Numbered from the stretch's first letter, positions 1 to 9,338 are shown. The stretch: 64,000 nt of DNA from Shewanella waksmanii ATCC BAA-643 (GCF_000518805.1 NZ_JAEH01000026.1:1-64000), one strand, 5' to 3'. A program made the numbers and translations. Notes: generated by a model not told the origin, from the letters alone.

Positions 1-258
1 GCGGCACTAGCAGCCTATGGAATGACCCCATCAATGACAGATGGATATGACTGCTACCAAAATGCACAAGCAGAGCGTGTGAATGGTATTTTGAAGCAAG
101 AGTTTTTGCTTAATCGCTGCAGAACGATGAAAGAGCTTGGCGTTTTAATCAAGGAATCGATAGAGATTTATAATCAATTACGGCCGCACCTTAGTTTAGG
201 AATGAAAACCCCAAATGAGGTGCATGAAAAAGCCAGTTGGGAATACCAACTGGCTTAA
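1..258 (+). CDS. IS3-family transposase, C-terminal fragment (OrfB, rve integrase core)
   Basis: This is the end of the DDE integrase core that cuts and joins IS ends. The open frame runs in from base 1, so the gene is cut by the window edge and is not necessarily broken in the genome. Visible family marks are PSMTDGYDCYQNAQAERVNG, which carries the last catalytic Glu (in AER), then GILKQEF, and the IYNQLRPHLSLGMKTPNEVH tail typical of OrfB. An Asn replaces the usual Asp in the DNA motif just before the catalytic Glu (QNAQAE); this is seen in some family members. Full length would be about 270-290 residues. Confidence 0.85.
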   Translation, partial: AALAAYGMTPSMTDGYDCYQNAQAERVNGILKQEFLLNRCRTMKELGVLIKESIEIYNQLRPHLSLGMKTPNEVHEKASWEYQLA

Positions 259-270
259 TAAAAACCGTCA

Positions 271-290
271 ACCTATTTTAGGACTAGACA
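271..290 (+). repeat. Right terminal inverted repeat of the IS3-family element
   Basis: The bases after the transposase stop end in TTTTAGGACTAGACA. In reverse this begins TGTCTAGTCCTAAAA, a plausible IS3-family terminal repeat. The matching left repeat is not in the window, so this rests on the motif and position alone. Confidence 0.55.
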
Positions 291-301
291 TTTTTAACAG
301 T

Positions 302-511
302 TTAGTCTACAGCAACCATTACGTTGCTTGCTTTGATAATAGCATAAGCGCTACCACCAACTTCTAGTCCTAGTTGCTCACATGATGCTTTGGTTACTAC
401 AGAAGTGATTTCTACACCAGGTGCTAGCTCAATAACGACTTCGTTATTTACTGAACCAACTTCAATAGATTTAATTTTGCCAACTAGATTGTTACGTGCA
501 CTGATTTTCAT
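302..511 (-). CDS. mop: Molbindin, single-domain molybdopterin/molybdate-binding protein (TOBE/Mop fold)
   Basis: A 69-residue protein that is one Mop/TOBE domain: it begins MKISARNNLVGKIKSIEVGS and continues with the NEVVIELAPGVEITSVVT strand pair, then TKASCEQLGLEVGGSAYAIIKASNVMVAV. Family members assemble as hexamers in the cytoplasm and store molybdate or tungstate. A purine-rich GGAAT lies about five bases before the ATG. It is monocistronic by position, with a terminator of fabV upstream and the IS end immediately downstream. No molybdate transporter or ModE gene is visible nearby, so the exact role (storage or sensing) is inferred from the family. Confidence 0.85.
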   Translation of the reverse strand: MKISARNNLVGKIKSIEVGSVNNEVVIELAPGVEITSVVTKASCEQLGLEVGGSAYAIIKASNVMVAVD

Positions 512-582
512 TGTGATTCCTATTCATAGTTAATTGATCGCAGTTATTGTAGTTGCTTAGGAGTGAAACACGAGTGATTAGT

Positions 583-613
583 CAAAAAAAGCGCCACTTT
601 TTGAAGTGGCGCT
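583..613 (-). terminator. Rho-independent terminator after fabV
   Basis: A 10-bp stem AGCGCCACTT / AAGTGGCGCT with a short loop. On the minus strand it is followed by seven or eight T residues. It lies 57 bases after the fabV stop and before the mop promoter region, so it separates the two minus-strand units. Confidence 0.85.
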
Positions 614-669
614 CAAAATTAAAATATCTTTCAATTACAGCTGGTTAATTAATAACTGTAATGGCTATT

Positions 670-1872
670 TTATAGCTGTTCTACGTCGAAGTTCACTTCC
701 GGATTAACATCTGCTTCATAATCGACGCCATCTACACCAAACCCAAACAGTTTCAAGAACTCTTGTTTGTATTCACGGTAGTCGGTCAGCTCAGCTAAGT
801 TTTCGGTGGTAACCGAAGGCCATAGGTCACGACAGTGCTGCTGGATTTCATCTTTTAGTTCCCAATCATCAAGGCGCAGACGGTTAGCTTCATCAACTGC
901 TGGAGCCTGACCATCGGCACGATAGAGGCGGTCAGTGAACATCCGGTTAATTTGTTCCATACAACCTTCATGGAGACCGGCTTCGCGCATCTTTTTAAAT
1001 ACCATCGCAATGTACAGCGGCATCACTGGGATTGCAGAACTTGCTTGGGTTACAACACTTTTAAGTACTGCAACATTGGCACTACCGCCGTTAGTGGCAA
1101 GCTGACTATTTAACGCTTGGGCAGCACGGTCCAAATCCATCTTGGCTTTACCAAGAGCACCATGCCAGTAGATAGGCCAAGTGATTTCTGTGCCAATATA
1201 GCTGTAAGCTACAGTTTTGCAGCCATCAGCGAGCACGCCAGCTTCAGCGAGTGCTTGCATCCACAATTCCCAGTCTTGACCGCCCATTACCGTTACGGTG
1301 TCTTGAATTTCCTGCTCAGTTGCTGGTTCAACGCTGGTTTCGATTATTAAGTCTTTATTGGTATCTACCGCGGTGGCGGTATAGGTGTCACCGATAGGTT
1401 TTAGAGAAGAGCGGATCAGCTCGCCGCTATCGGGTAGCTTACGCACAGGTGAGGCTAATGAGTAGACCACCATATCCACTTGACCCAAATCCTGCTTAAT
1501 CATCTCAATGACTTTTTGCTTCGTTTCGTGGCTAAAAGCATCACAGTTTAAGCTTTTTGAATATAGGCCTTCTGCTTTAGCAAACTTATCGAATGCCGCT
1601 GAGTTATACCAACCTGCAGTACCCGGTTTTTTTTCTGTTCCTGGTTTTTCAAAGAAAACGCCCAAAGTGGCGGCGTTGCTGCCAAATGCTGCGGCGATTC
1701 TTGATGACAGTCCGTAACCACTTGAAGAGCCAACAACTAAGACTTTCTTAGGGCCGTTGTGAACTGGGCCATTGGCTTTAGTTATGTTTATTTGTTCAAG
1801 TACGTTGGCTTCACAACCAACTGGGTGAGTGGTTGTACAGATAAAGCCGCGTGTTTTAGGTTTGATTATCAT
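670..1872 (-). CDS. fabV: Trans-2-enoyl-ACP/CoA reductase FabV (NADH)
   Basis: FabV performs the last step of each fatty acid elongation cycle, reducing enoyl-ACP with NADH in the cytoplasm; the family is known for triclosan tolerance. The 400-residue length is standard. The start was set at the [20 protein letters not shown] end, which is the conserved N-terminus and has AGAGAAG upstream; a longer in-frame extension of 15 codons is rejected. The dinucleotide loop [11 protein letters not shown] is at about 48-58. The catalytic Y-x8-K pair is Tyr235 and Lys244 in [13 protein letters not shown]. It sits just beyond sapF, the position occupied by fabI in enteric bacteria, which suggests replacement of one reductase type by another. 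It ends at its own terminator. Confidence 0.95.
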   Translation of the reverse strand: MIIKPKTRGFICTTTHPVGCEANVLEQINITKANGPVHNGPKKVLVVGSSSGYGLSSRIAAAFGSNAATLGVFFEKPGTEKKPGTAGWYNSAAFDKFAKAEGLYSKSLNCDAFSHETKQKVIEMIKQDLGQVDMVVYSLASPVRKLPDSGELIRSSLKPIGDTYTATAVDTNKDLIIETSVEPATEQEIQDTVTVMGGQDWELWMQALAEAGVLADGCKTVAYSYIGTEITWPIYWHGALGKAKMDLDRAAQALNSQLATNGGSANVAVLKSVVTQASSAIPVMPLYIAMVFKKMREAGLHEGCMEQINRMFTDRLYRADGQAPAVDEANRLRLDDWELKDEIQQHCRDLWPSVTTENLAELTDYREYKQEFLKLFGFGVDGVDYEADVNPEVNFDVEQL

Positions 1873-1977
1873 GTTTTTCGCTTCTCTTAAAAAAGTGTCA
1901 TAAGGATAAATAAACAACGCCTAAATGGCACATGTTTTTTAGTATTTGGATCTTATATTCGCAGTGGTTGGAGCAGT

Positions 1978-2763
1978 TTAGCGCTTGTAAGAGAACATTT
2001 CTTGCTCTTGTATTAGCCGCTGGGTGTATTCGTGTTCCGGTGCCGAGAATAGTTTTTTGGTGGTGGCCTTTTCTACCATCTTACCATTGTGTAGCACCAT
2101 CACTTTATCACTGAACTGACGCACAATATTCATGTTATGCGAGACGAAGATATAAGATAGACCCATCTCTTTTTGCAATTTTAATAGTAAGTTTAATATC
2201 TGCGAGCGAACTGACAGGTCTAACGCGGTTAGGGCTTCATCGGCAATAATAATCTTAGGGTTAAGCATCAGCGCGCGTGCTACGGCAACGCGCTGTTTCA
2301 TCCCTTCTGAAATCATATGCGGATAAAAATCTACGTGTTCAGGCAGTAGACCCACTTTTCTTAAGCGATCAATGACTTGTTTACGTCTTTCAGCTTCATT
2401 TAGCTCGGTATTAAACTTCAGCGGCTCATCTAATAGATCGCCGATGGTCAGTTTTGGGTTCAGCGAGGTGTTAGGATCTTGGAAAATCATTCTAATCAAC
2501 TTACAGCGTTGCTTTAGGTTGCGACTTTCTAATGCTTCACCTTCAAATAGAATTTCACCACTGGTGCGCACCTCAGCGCCAACTAGCACCCTAGCTAAGG
2601 TACTTTTACCAGAGCCAGCTTCACCCACAATCGCTAAGGTCTCACCTTTATTGAGCTCAAATGAAATCGGCTCTAGTGCGCGGTTATATTGGCGTTTAAA
2701 GCGTTTATATCCGGTAAAGAATGACTTACTCAGCTGATCAACTTTTAGTAGCGGTGTCGTCAT
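1978..2763 (-). CDS. sapF: SapF, ATP-binding subunit of the Sap-type peptide/polyamine ABC transporter
   Basis: This is one of the two ATPases powering the SapBC membrane channel. The 261-residue protein has an intact Walker A (GEAGSGKST, about residue 47), Q-loop (IFQDPNTSLNP), a degenerate signature (SEGMKQR in place of LSGGQ), Walker B (IIIADEAL) and the H-loop (VSHNM). The start at MTTPLLKVDQL is preferred over an upstream in-frame start because it matches the family; it overlaps the end of sapD by 26 bases, suggesting translational coupling. It is the last gene of the sap operon. In enterics SapBCDF exports putrescine and has also been tied to antimicrobial peptide resistance; which applies here is not shown by sequence. 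Confidence 0.88.
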   Translation of the reverse strand: MTTPLLKVDQLSKSFFTGYKRFKRQYNRALEPISFELNKGETLAIVGEAGSGKSTLARVLVGAEVRTSGEILFEGEALESRNLKQRCKLIRMIFQDPNTSLNPKLTIGDLLDEPLKFNTELNEAERRKQVIDRLRKVGLLPEHVDFYPHMISEGMKQRVAVARALMLNPKIIIADEALTALDLSVRSQILNLLLKLQKEMGLSYIFVSHNMNIVRQFSDKVMVLHNGKMVEKATTKKLFSAPEHEYTQRLIQEQEMFSYKR

Positions 2764-3751
2764 AGCAGGGCTCTTCGTGATACGGGAAATGGCAAGCAAA
2801 CTCACGGTTTTTCTTACGGCAAAGTAGTGGCTGAGCCACGCAGCGTTTTTGTGCCTCTGGACAACGAGGTCCAAGACGACAGCCTATAGGCAGATGTTGC
2901 AACGCCGGAGCAGAGCCGGGTAGTGTCTCCATCATCATTTTGTGATATTCAGGATTGCTATGATCTGGAATGTTATCGAGCAAAGCGCGGGTATAGGGGT
3001 GATAGGGCGTCTCTATCACTTCGGCGGTAATTCCCGATTCCATAATTTGCCCGCAATACATCACAGATAAGCGGTCGCTCCAGCGTGACAAGGTGTCTAA
3101 TTCATGACTGATCAGCAAAATAGATACGTTATGCAGTTGATTTAGCTTACTCAGTAGGCGGAAAATCTGCGCTTGAGTGCGCAGCTCCATTGAGTTGGTA
3201 GGCTCGTCAGCGATAAGTAATTTCGGTTGGTTTGCGACAGCTATTGCAATCATCACCTTCTGACAAATACCATCGGAGAGTTCCCAAGCAAAGCTTCCCA
3301 TGACCTTTTTGGGGTTCTTAATCCCCACTTTATGTAGCCACTTCTTTGCATTGAGCTTCTTATCTTGGCCACGACGCCACCATGGGATATCGGGGTTGTC
3401 TGGCATAGCTTCAATAATCTGGCTACCGACTGACTTGGCCGGGTCGAGGCTGCTAATAGGATCTTGAAAAATCATCGCGATTTCTGAGCCCATTAAGCTA
3501 CGACGCTGCTTAGTGCTCATATCCATCAGGTTTTCACCATTCCACATCATGCGGTCCGCGGTGATTTTCCAGTTATGACCGCCAATGCCCAATATGGCTT
3601 TAGCTAACAAGCTGCGCCCAGAGCCAGATTCGCCCATTAAGCCGTGAACTTCGCCAGGGTTTAAAGTTAAACTCACCCGCTCAAGTGCTTTAACACGGCC
3701 ATGTGGCGTATCGAGTTCAATGGTGAGGTTGCGAATATCAAGTAATGGCAT
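2738..3751 (-). CDS. sapD: SapD, ATP-binding subunit of the Sap-type transporter, with altered Walker A
   Basis: A 337-residue partner ATPase of SapF in the same operon. The C-terminal region has the oligopeptide/dipeptide-importer-type tail with a cysteine cluster (IGCRLGPRCPEAQKRC). Walker B (LLIADEPTNSME), Q-loop (IFQDPISSLDP) and switch His (LISHEL) are present. The Walker A is GESGSGRS at residues 40-47: the usual nucleotide-binding Lys is Arg46 (codon CGC). The signature is SDGICQK, degenerate as in the SapD family generally. The start MPLLDIRNLTIEL matches SapD proteins. The site in this subunit may bind ATP weakly or be non-hydrolysing. Confidence 0.88.
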   Translation of the reverse strand: MPLLDIRNLTIELDTPHGRVKALERVSLTLNPGEVHGLMGESGSGRSLLAKAILGIGGHNWKITADRMMWNGENLMDMSTKQRRSLMGSEIAMIFQDPISSLDPAKSVGSQIIEAMPDNPDIPWWRRGQDKKLNAKKWLHKVGIKNPKKVMGSFAWELSDGICQKVMIAIAVANQPKLLIADEPTNSMELRTQAQIFRLLSKLNQLHNVSILLISHELDTLSRWSDRLSVMYCGQIMESGITAEVIETPYHPYTRALLDNIPDHSNPEYHKMMMETLPGSAPALQHLPIGCRLGPRCPEAQKRCVAQPLLCRKKNREFACHFPYHEEPCYDDTATKS

Positions 3752-3761
3752 CGTTAAACCT

Positions 3762-4652
3762 CTAGTGCTTGATAGGAGATAGGGCCGAACGTAGGCCATC
3801 TCCCACCAAGTTAATCGCTAATACACTACATAAAATAGCTACACCCGGTATGGTGACGGTCCATGGCGCAGTAAGCAGATTATCCATGCCTTGTGACACC
3901 ATTGCGCCCCATTCAGGGCTGGGTGCTTGCGCGCCGAGGTTGAGAAAACCCAGTGCGGCGATATCCAAAATAGCGGCTGAGATACCTAAGGTGGTTTGAA
4001 TAATTACGATATCCCACACATTAGGCATAATGACATACCAAAAAACCTGCAATGGGTTGGCACCATCTAATCGAGCCGCCGTCACGTACTCTTTTTGCAG
4101 CTCTTCATGTACCGCTTGATGGATGGCGCGAATGAACTGTGGCGTTAATGCGATACCTACCGCCCAGAATACATTGCTCAAACCGGGCCCCATCACGGCG
4201 ACCACTAAAATCGCCATTAAAAGTGACGGAATAGACAGTAAAGCATCTAGTAGATGGCTTAAAATACTGGATTTTAAGCCTTTCATCATGCCAGAGATGG
4301 CTCCGATGACAAACCCCACAATGAGTGAAGCGAAAACGATTCCCAGCGCCATACCAAAGGTTAAGTGCGCACCATGCAGTAAGCGGCTAAAAATGTCGCG
4401 GCCTAAATCGTCGGTGCCAAGAAAGTGATCGACCGTACCAGCAGGATCCCATGACGGAGGCAGCAGCAGGGCGTTAGGGTCTTGTGCTTCAGCGCTATAG
4501 GGCGCAATAAAAGGGCCAAACACCGCAAGCAATATAAACGCGCAAACCACCCATAAACCTGCAAATGCGAACGGATTATCGGCAAAAGCATGCCAAATAC
4601 GCCGCATAGGTGAGGGGATGTCGTCCTCTTGGTAGATGTTAACTTGTGGCAT
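3762..4652 (-). CDS. sapC: SapC, inner-membrane permease of the Sap-type transporter
   Basis: A 296-residue permease of the DppC/OppC type. A short cytoplasmic N-terminus (MPQVNIYQEDDIPSPMRRIW) is followed by the first membrane helix (FAFAGLWVVCAFILLAVFGP), the GTDDLGRDIFSRLLHGA motif characteristic of this permease class, and further helices. The EAA loop is represented by EYVTAARLDGANPLQVFWYVIMPNV, which contacts the SapD/SapF ATPases. It starts inside the end of sapB (14-base overlap) and ends 11 bases before sapD, consistent with one operon. Confidence 0.9.
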   Translation of the reverse strand: MPQVNIYQEDDIPSPMRRIWHAFADNPFAFAGLWVVCAFILLAVFGPFIAPYSAEAQDPNALLLPPSWDPAGTVDHFLGTDDLGRDIFSRLLHGAHLTFGMALGIVFASLIVGFVIGAISGMMKGLKSSILSHLLDALLSIPSLLMAILVVAVMGPGLSNVFWAVGIALTPQFIRAIHQAVHEELQKEYVTAARLDGANPLQVFWYVIMPNVWDIVIIQTTLGISAAILDIAALGFLNLGAQAPSPEWGAMVSQGMDNLLTAPWTVTIPGVAILCSVLAINLVGDGLRSALSPIKH

Positions 4653-5670
4653 ACATCTCCTTGCGACTGATTGGATTGATAGCCGTGTGCATCACTTCGA
4701 TGAGAATACTTAAAAAGATAATAATTAGCGCTACGCTGAGTATGCCGCCTTGAATAACTGTGTAATCACGCTGATAAATGCCAGAAACCAACCAAGCGCC
4801 TACTCCCGGCCAAGCAAAGATCACCTCTACTACCATGGCGTAACTTGAAAAAGCGCCGAGCATGAGGCCCATATTTTTTAGCACTGGGATGAGGGCATTG
4901 GGGAGCGCATGGCGGATGACGATTTTAGATGTTTGCAGGCCTCGTGCTGCCGCAGCTTTAATATAGGTTTCTTCCATAATGCTTAACATGGCTGTACGCG
5001 TGATACGCACGACAACGGTAAACGGCAAAACAGCCAAGGTAATGGCCGGCAAAATAATATGCAGCACCGCATCAGTGAACGCTGACATTCGATATTGAGA
5101 GTCTGACAAAAGGGTATCTATCAGTAAAAAGCCGGTTACGGGTTCGATTTCATAAAGCAGGTTTATTTGCCCCGAAATGGGCAACCAGCCGAGTTCGACC
5201 CCAAACCATAAAGACAAGGTTAACCCTAACCAAAAGACCGGAATAGAGTAGCCTGTTAAGGTGATTGCCATGATGCTGTGTTGGGTGATTTTATTTTTAC
5301 TCAGCGATGCCAGTACGCCCAAAGGGATGCCGCACAGCAAGGCAAGAATCGCCGCGACTCCGGCAAGCTCAAACGATGCTGGTAACACTTGTACAAGCTC
5401 ATCAAAGACCGGCTGGTTAGAGGTGGCTGATACCCCTAGATTGCCGCTAAGCCTTTGTTGTAGATACGCTGTGAACTGACTTAAATTGCCCTCATCAAGC
5501 CGATAGTCAGCGGTGATTTGTGCCACTTGCTCTGGTGTGGGCGAATGAATGCCGGTTAAGGCAAACTTATGCTCAACCGGGAAACGGCTAGTTGCAACAA
5601 ACAACACCAGAATTAACACCAGTGAGGTGGCGAGAAATAGATTGAGACGGCGTAACAAATAACGGGTCAT
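4639..5670 (-). CDS. sapB: SapB, inner-membrane permease of the Sap-type transporter
   Basis: A 343-residue permease of the DppB/OppB type. The first helix is at RRLNLFLATSLVLILVLFVA. A large periplasmic loop follows, then GIPLGVLASL, the EAA-like loop ETYIKAAAARGLQTSKIVIR followed by HALPNALIPVL, and a last helix ending ISRKEMY. The ATG overlaps the TGA of sapA (ATGA), so the two are translationally coupled. It pairs with SapC to form the channel. Confidence 0.9.
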   Translation of the reverse strand: MTRYLLRRLNLFLATSLVLILVLFVATSRFPVEHKFALTGIHSPTPEQVAQITADYRLDEGNLSQFTAYLQQRLSGNLGVSATSNQPVFDELVQVLPASFELAGVAAILALLCGIPLGVLASLSKNKITQHSIMAITLTGYSIPVFWLGLTLSLWFGVELGWLPISGQINLLYEIEPVTGFLLIDTLLSDSQYRMSAFTDAVLHIILPAITLAVLPFTVVVRITRTAMLSIMEETYIKAAAARGLQTSKIVIRHALPNALIPVLKNMGLMLGAFSSYAMVVEVIFAWPGVGAWLVSGIYQRDYTVIQGGILSVALIIIFLSILIEVMHTAINPISRKEMYATS

Positions 5671-7301
5671 GGCTGCGTGCTCATGTTGGCCGGTTTTTGG
5701 CTGGAATGATTAAAAGAGATCCCACCAAAGGGCGTTAATTTTGAATTGTTGACCTTTTTCTGCTTAAACACCAGTCGTGTGGCATGGGCAAACGGCAGCA
5801 CCGGGACTTGCTCTGCCAGGTAAAGTTCAGCTTGTTGATACAGCGCGGTTCGTTGCGGTTTATCGGTAATCGACTTGGCTTGCTGTAATAACGCATCAAA
5901 TTGGCTATCACACCAGCGCGAGCGATTACTATTGTATTCCACTGACTTGCAGCTAAGAATTGGGGTAAAAAAGTTATCGGGGTCACTATTGTCGGCGTTC
6001 CAGCCAATCAATACTGAATCATAACTACGACTAGATAGCTTTTGATTAAACACACTCCAATCGTAGCTAACAATATTGGCTTTCACATTAATATTGGCTA
6101 AATCGGCTTGAATGAGCTCAGCGGTTTTATGGGCATTGGGGTTATATATCCGCGCAACGGGCATTGCCCAAATGTCGATGCTTAGCTCGGTGATCCCCGC
6201 TTGGGCAAGCAGATCTTTAGCTTTTTGTGGATTGTAATCAATCATACTGTCGTTGGCGTTATAAGCCCAAGAAGGTGGCGGTAACATCCCTGTGGCGGCA
6301 ACGGCGGTCTTTTGGTACACAGCGCGCAAGATATTTTCTCTGTCGACAGCATGAGCCAACGCGCGTCTTACGCGCACATCATTAAACGGAATGCGCTCGG
6401 TATTGAATGCCCAGAAAGCCACATTAAACCCGGGTAGTGAATCGACCTCTAACGCTTCTTTATCCAGAATAACCGGGATTTCGCCCGCTTTAGGCAATGC
6501 TGAGACATTGCAATCACTGGTGATTAACTTGGCCAGCCGAGAAGTGCTTTTAGGCGTAATATCAAATACTAACCTTTCAGCGTCTGGCTGTGCTTGCCAA
6601 TAGTGTTCGTTGCGGTGGTAACGAATAAAATCATTTTTGACGTATTGCACTAGTTTGAACGGACCGGTACCAATGGCGAGTCTATCAAGCTCATCTTGTT
6701 GATCTTGCTGGCTGAGTTGTTGGGCATATTCTGCCGACAATATTACCGCAAATCCGGTGGCCAGATTGGCAAGAAACGAGGCATCAGGGCGACTGAGATG
6801 AAATGCAACTTGATGGTCACTGACTTTTTCAATGTCATCAATTAACTGTGAAAAACCGATACTTTGGAAAAATGGATAACCTGTTTTCGATACAAAGTGG
6901 TACGGGTGGCCTTCATCAATAATGCGATTAAATGAAAACAATACATCATCGGCATTAAACTGGCGGCTTGGGGTAAAGTTATCAGAATGGTGAAAGTTGA
7001 CGTTGGTACGAAGGTCGAAGGTATAGGTCAGGCCATCGTCACTGATATTCCAGCGAGTTGCTAACGCCGGTTCAACCACACCTGAAGCGGCATTATAGTT
7101 GACTAAACCATCATAAATCTGCTGCGAGGTGGCATCAACTGTGGTTCCGGAGGTGACCAGTTGTGGATTAAATGACTCAGGGTTTCCTTCTGAGCAATAA
7201 ACAATTCCACTGGGAAGTTTCTGTTGATCACAGCCAAGCAGCTGCAAGGTGCTAATACACAGAGCCAGACCAAGAGGTAAACGCTTTTGCAGCACTTTCA
7301 T
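5667..7301 (-). CDS. sapA: SapA-like periplasmic solute-binding lipoprotein (SBP family 5)
   Basis: This is the binding protein of the Sap transporter. It starts with MKVLQKRLPLGLALCISTLQ and then the lipobox LLGC, so it is probably a lipoprotein held in the periplasm. Family 5 marks are GIVYCSEGNPESFNPQL at the mature N-terminus, TYTFDLRTNVNFH, the NADDVLFSFNRI motif, and VRRALAHAVDRENI. Its length of about 544 residues is typical. A GTG four codons upstream is a possible alternative start; neither has a strong ribosome site. It lies 82 bases after pspF on the same strand and may be partly cotranscribed with it. The ligand (peptide, haem or polyamine) cannot be read from the sequence. Confidence 0.87.
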   Translation of the reverse strand: MKVLQKRLPLGLALCISTLQLLGCDQQKLPSGIVYCSEGNPESFNPQLVTSGTTVDATSQQIYDGLVNYNAASGVVEPALATRWNISDDGLTYTFDLRTNVNFHHSDNFTPSRQFNADDVLFSFNRIIDEGHPYHFVSKTGYPFFQSIGFSQLIDDIEKVSDHQVAFHLSRPDASFLANLATGFAVILSAEYAQQLSQQDQQDELDRLAIGTGPFKLVQYVKNDFIRYHRNEHYWQAQPDAERLVFDITPKSTSRLAKLITSDCNVSALPKAGEIPVILDKEALEVDSLPGFNVAFWAFNTERIPFNDVRVRRALAHAVDRENILRAVYQKTAVAATGMLPPPSWAYNANDSMIDYNPQKAKDLLAQAGITELSIDIWAMPVARIYNPNAHKTAELIQADLANINVKANIVSYDWSVFNQKLSSRSYDSVLIGWNADNSDPDNFFTPILSCKSVEYNSNRSRWCDSQFDALLQQAKSITDKPQRTALYQQAELYLAEQVPVLPFAHATRLVFKQKKVNNSKLTPFGGISFNHSSQKPANMSTQP

Positions 7302-7383
7302 CAATTGATGCACATTGTTTGAATTTATTAAAACATTTTAACAGTGTGTTCGTGCTAGTAGCAAACCTCTTGTTCCCTGTCGT

Positions 7384-8448
7384 TTAGCTTTTGTCCAATA
7401 AATTGTACTTCTTTAGAATACCGCGCAGCTGGTGATAACTTAATCCGAGCAACTCTGCTGTTTTCTTTTGGTTGAATTGCCCGGCTTCTAATGCTTGCTG
7501 TATTAGCTCAACCTCTTTGCTTTCGCAATGCTCTTTAAAATCAAGGGGGAAGCTGATTTTGGCACTTGGCTGTGGTGTGCTTTCAGGTACCGATTCGATT
7601 GGCGACTCATTGTTGCTATCACTAGGGGCCTGTCGTGATAGGGTTTTAACTCGCTTTGTTGGCCTAAACGGTGAGGCAAAGGGGTCAATGACGATGTCAT
7701 CAATGGCGGCATCTAAATCGGTATTACGGTAGACACTGCGCTCGATGACATTTTTAAGTTCACGAATATTGCCCGGCCAAGCGTAATCCATTAACTGCTC
7801 AATGGCGGCCGGTGAGAACCCTTCAAAATACTCATGCTTTAATTGGCGAGCCATGCCAACGGCGAAATATTCAGCCAACGGCATGATATCTTCTTTACGA
7901 TGACGAAGTGGTGGCAGGGTGATCACATCAAATGCAAGGCGGTCGAGTAAATCGGCTCTAAACTCGCCAGCTTCGGCCAATGACGGTAAATCTTCATTAG
8001 CTGCGCATACTAAGCGCACATCAGTTTGTACTGTTTTGCTGCCACCGACTCGCTCAAACTCACCATATTCAATAACACGTAGTAACTTTTCTTGAATAAG
8101 GCCTGAGGTATTAGCAAGCTCATCTAAAAACAGCGTACCGCCATCTGCTCGTTCAAACCGACCTTCGTGCTTCTTGCTCGCCCCAGTAAAGGCGCCAGCG
8201 TCATGGCCAAATAATTCACTTTCAAGTAAATTTTCGCTTAAGGAAGAGCAATTAAGCTTAATAAAGCTTTGATCCCAGCGCTTAGAAAGATAGTGTAGTC
8301 GCTCAGCGATTAGCTCTTTACCTGTGCCGCGCTCACCAATGATGAGCACCGGCTTAGAAAGCGGCGCGATTTTCGAAACATGTTCAAGGACTTCGAGTAA
8401 CGCGTTCGATTGTCCGATGAGATTGTCTTGCTGAAATTGATTAGCCAC
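7384..8448 (-). CDS. pspF: PspF, sigma-54 enhancer-binding activator of the phage-shock operon
   Basis: A AAA+ activator without a receiver domain, as in other PspF proteins. It has Walker A GERGTGKE at about 38-45, the sigma-54 contact loop GAFTGA within [20 protein letters not shown], Walker [10 protein letters not shown], and the arginine-finger region [12 protein letters not shown] linker rich in Pro and Ser (about 260-305) is longer than in enterics, making 354 residues against about 325. The C-terminal Fis-type helix-turn-helix is [21 protein letters not shown]. It is divergent from pspA across 180 bases carrying a sigma-54 promoter. PspF is normally held inactive by PspA until membrane stress. 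Confidence 0.94.
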   Translation of the reverse strand: MANQFQQDNLIGQSNALLEVLEHVSKIAPLSKPVLIIGERGTGKELIAERLHYLSKRWDQSFIKLNCSSLSENLLESELFGHDAGAFTGASKKHEGRFERADGGTLFLDELANTSGLIQEKLLRVIEYGEFERVGGSKTVQTDVRLVCAANEDLPSLAEAGEFRADLLDRLAFDVITLPPLRHRKEDIMPLAEYFAVGMARQLKHEYFEGFSPAAIEQLMDYAWPGNIRELKNVIERSVYRNTDLDAAIDDIVIDPFASPFRPTKRVKTLSRQAPSDSNNESPIESVPESTPQPSAKISFPLDFKEHCESKEVELIQQALEAGQFNQKKTAELLGLSYHQLRGILKKYNLLDKS

Positions 8449-8568
8449 TTTATTTTTTAGTCTTTCACACTAATAATTGGTGAAAATAATAATAAATGGC
8501 TCTGTTAATAAAATAAAGAAAAAGTTAAAATCTAGGTTTAACCGTTGATAATAAAGGATTTGTAAAAG

Positions 8569-8585
8569 TTGGCACGGAAGATGTA
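8569..8585 (+). promoter_or_regulatory. Sigma-54 promoter of the psp operon
   Basis: TTGGCACGGAAGATGTA has GG at 8571-8572 and GT at 8583-8584, exactly 12 bases apart as required for the -24/-12 elements. The -12 element is GT in place of GC. Position 44 bases before the pspA ATG, and divergence from the sigma-54 activator gene pspF, support the call. Upstream PspF and IHF sites must lie in 8449-8560 but are not evident by eye. Confidence 0.85.
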
Positions 8586-8628
8586 TTAATTACTTTCGAA
8601 ACCAACATTATAAATTGAGGACAACATT

Positions 8629-9318
8629 ATGGGAATTTTCTCTCGTTTCGCAGATATCATTAACTCAAATATCAGCGCACTGCTAGATAAAGCAGAAGAT
8701 CCAGAAAAAATGGTACGTCTTATCATTCAAGAAATGGAAGACACGTTAGTTGAAGTTCGTTCAACGTCGGCCAAAGTACTGGCTGAGAAAAAAGAGATTC
8801 TTCGTCGCATTGGTAAAGTGCAAGAACAAGTTCAAGATTGGCAAGATAAAGCTGAACTTGCGCTATCGAAAAGTCGCGAAGATTTAGCCAAGGCGGCATT
8901 AGTTGAAAAGCAAAAAGCTAGCGAATTGGCTGCAACACTAGAACAAGAGCTAGTCGTGGTTGAAGAGCAGATTGCGCGCCTTAAAGAGGAAGTTAACTTG
9001 CTACAAGAGAAGTTAGCTGACGCTAAAGCTCGCCAAAAGACCATTATCATGCGCAAGCAAACTGCAAGCTCTCGTTTAGATGTTAAACGTCAGTTAGATT
9101 CAAGCAAGATTGATAATGCCATGAGCAAGTTTGAACAATACGAGCGTCGTGTTGAAGGTCTTGAATCACAAGTTGAAGCTTATGACCTTGGTAACAAGAA
9201 AACACTGCAAGATGAGTTTGCCGCTTTAGAAGCTGAAGATTCTGTTAATGCTGAACTAGAAGCATTGAAAGCGAAGGTTAAGGGTAGCCAAGCTAAGCCA
9301 AAAGCGAAAACTAAATAA
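8629..9318 (+). CDS. pspA: PspA, phage-shock protein A (ESCRT-III-like membrane-repair protein)
   Basis: A 229-residue, almost wholly helical protein. The N-terminal amphipathic helix MGIFSRFADIINSNISALLD binds stressed membrane, followed by EDPEKMVRLIIQEMEDTLVE, the family signature. Long coiled-coil stretches follow at about 25-180. PspA binds and inhibits PspF in the resting state, and under stress oligomerises on the inner membrane face to limit proton leakage. It has a GAGG ribosome site and follows the sigma-54 promoter directly. The C-terminus (SQAKPKAKTK) is lysine-rich. It is first in an operon with pspB and pspC. Confidence 0.96.
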   Translation: MGIFSRFADIINSNISALLDKAEDPEKMVRLIIQEMEDTLVEVRSTSAKVLAEKKEILRRIGKVQEQVQDWQDKAELALSKSREDLAKAALVEKQKASELAATLEQELVVVEEQIARLKEEVNLLQEKLADAKARQKTIIMRKQTASSRLDVKRQLDSSKIDNAMSKFEQYERRVEGLESQVEAYDLGNKKTLQDEFAALEAEDSVNAELEALKAKVKGSQAKPKAKTK

Positions 9319-9338
9319 CAACGATTCAGAGGTGAGTT

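Larger units (their letters stand above)
1..290 (+). mobile_element. Right end of an IS3-family insertion sequence (left part outside window)
   Basis: The segment holds the last 85 codons of an IS3-family transposase followed by 32 non-coding bases ending in GGACTAGACA. Read on the other strand, the end starts TGTCTAGTCC, which fits the TG...CA termini of IS3-family elements. The element stops 11 bases before the end of mop, so it inserted just downstream of that gene and left it intact. The left end and any target duplication lie outside the window. The boundary at 290 is an inference from the terminal motif. Confidence 0.75.
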
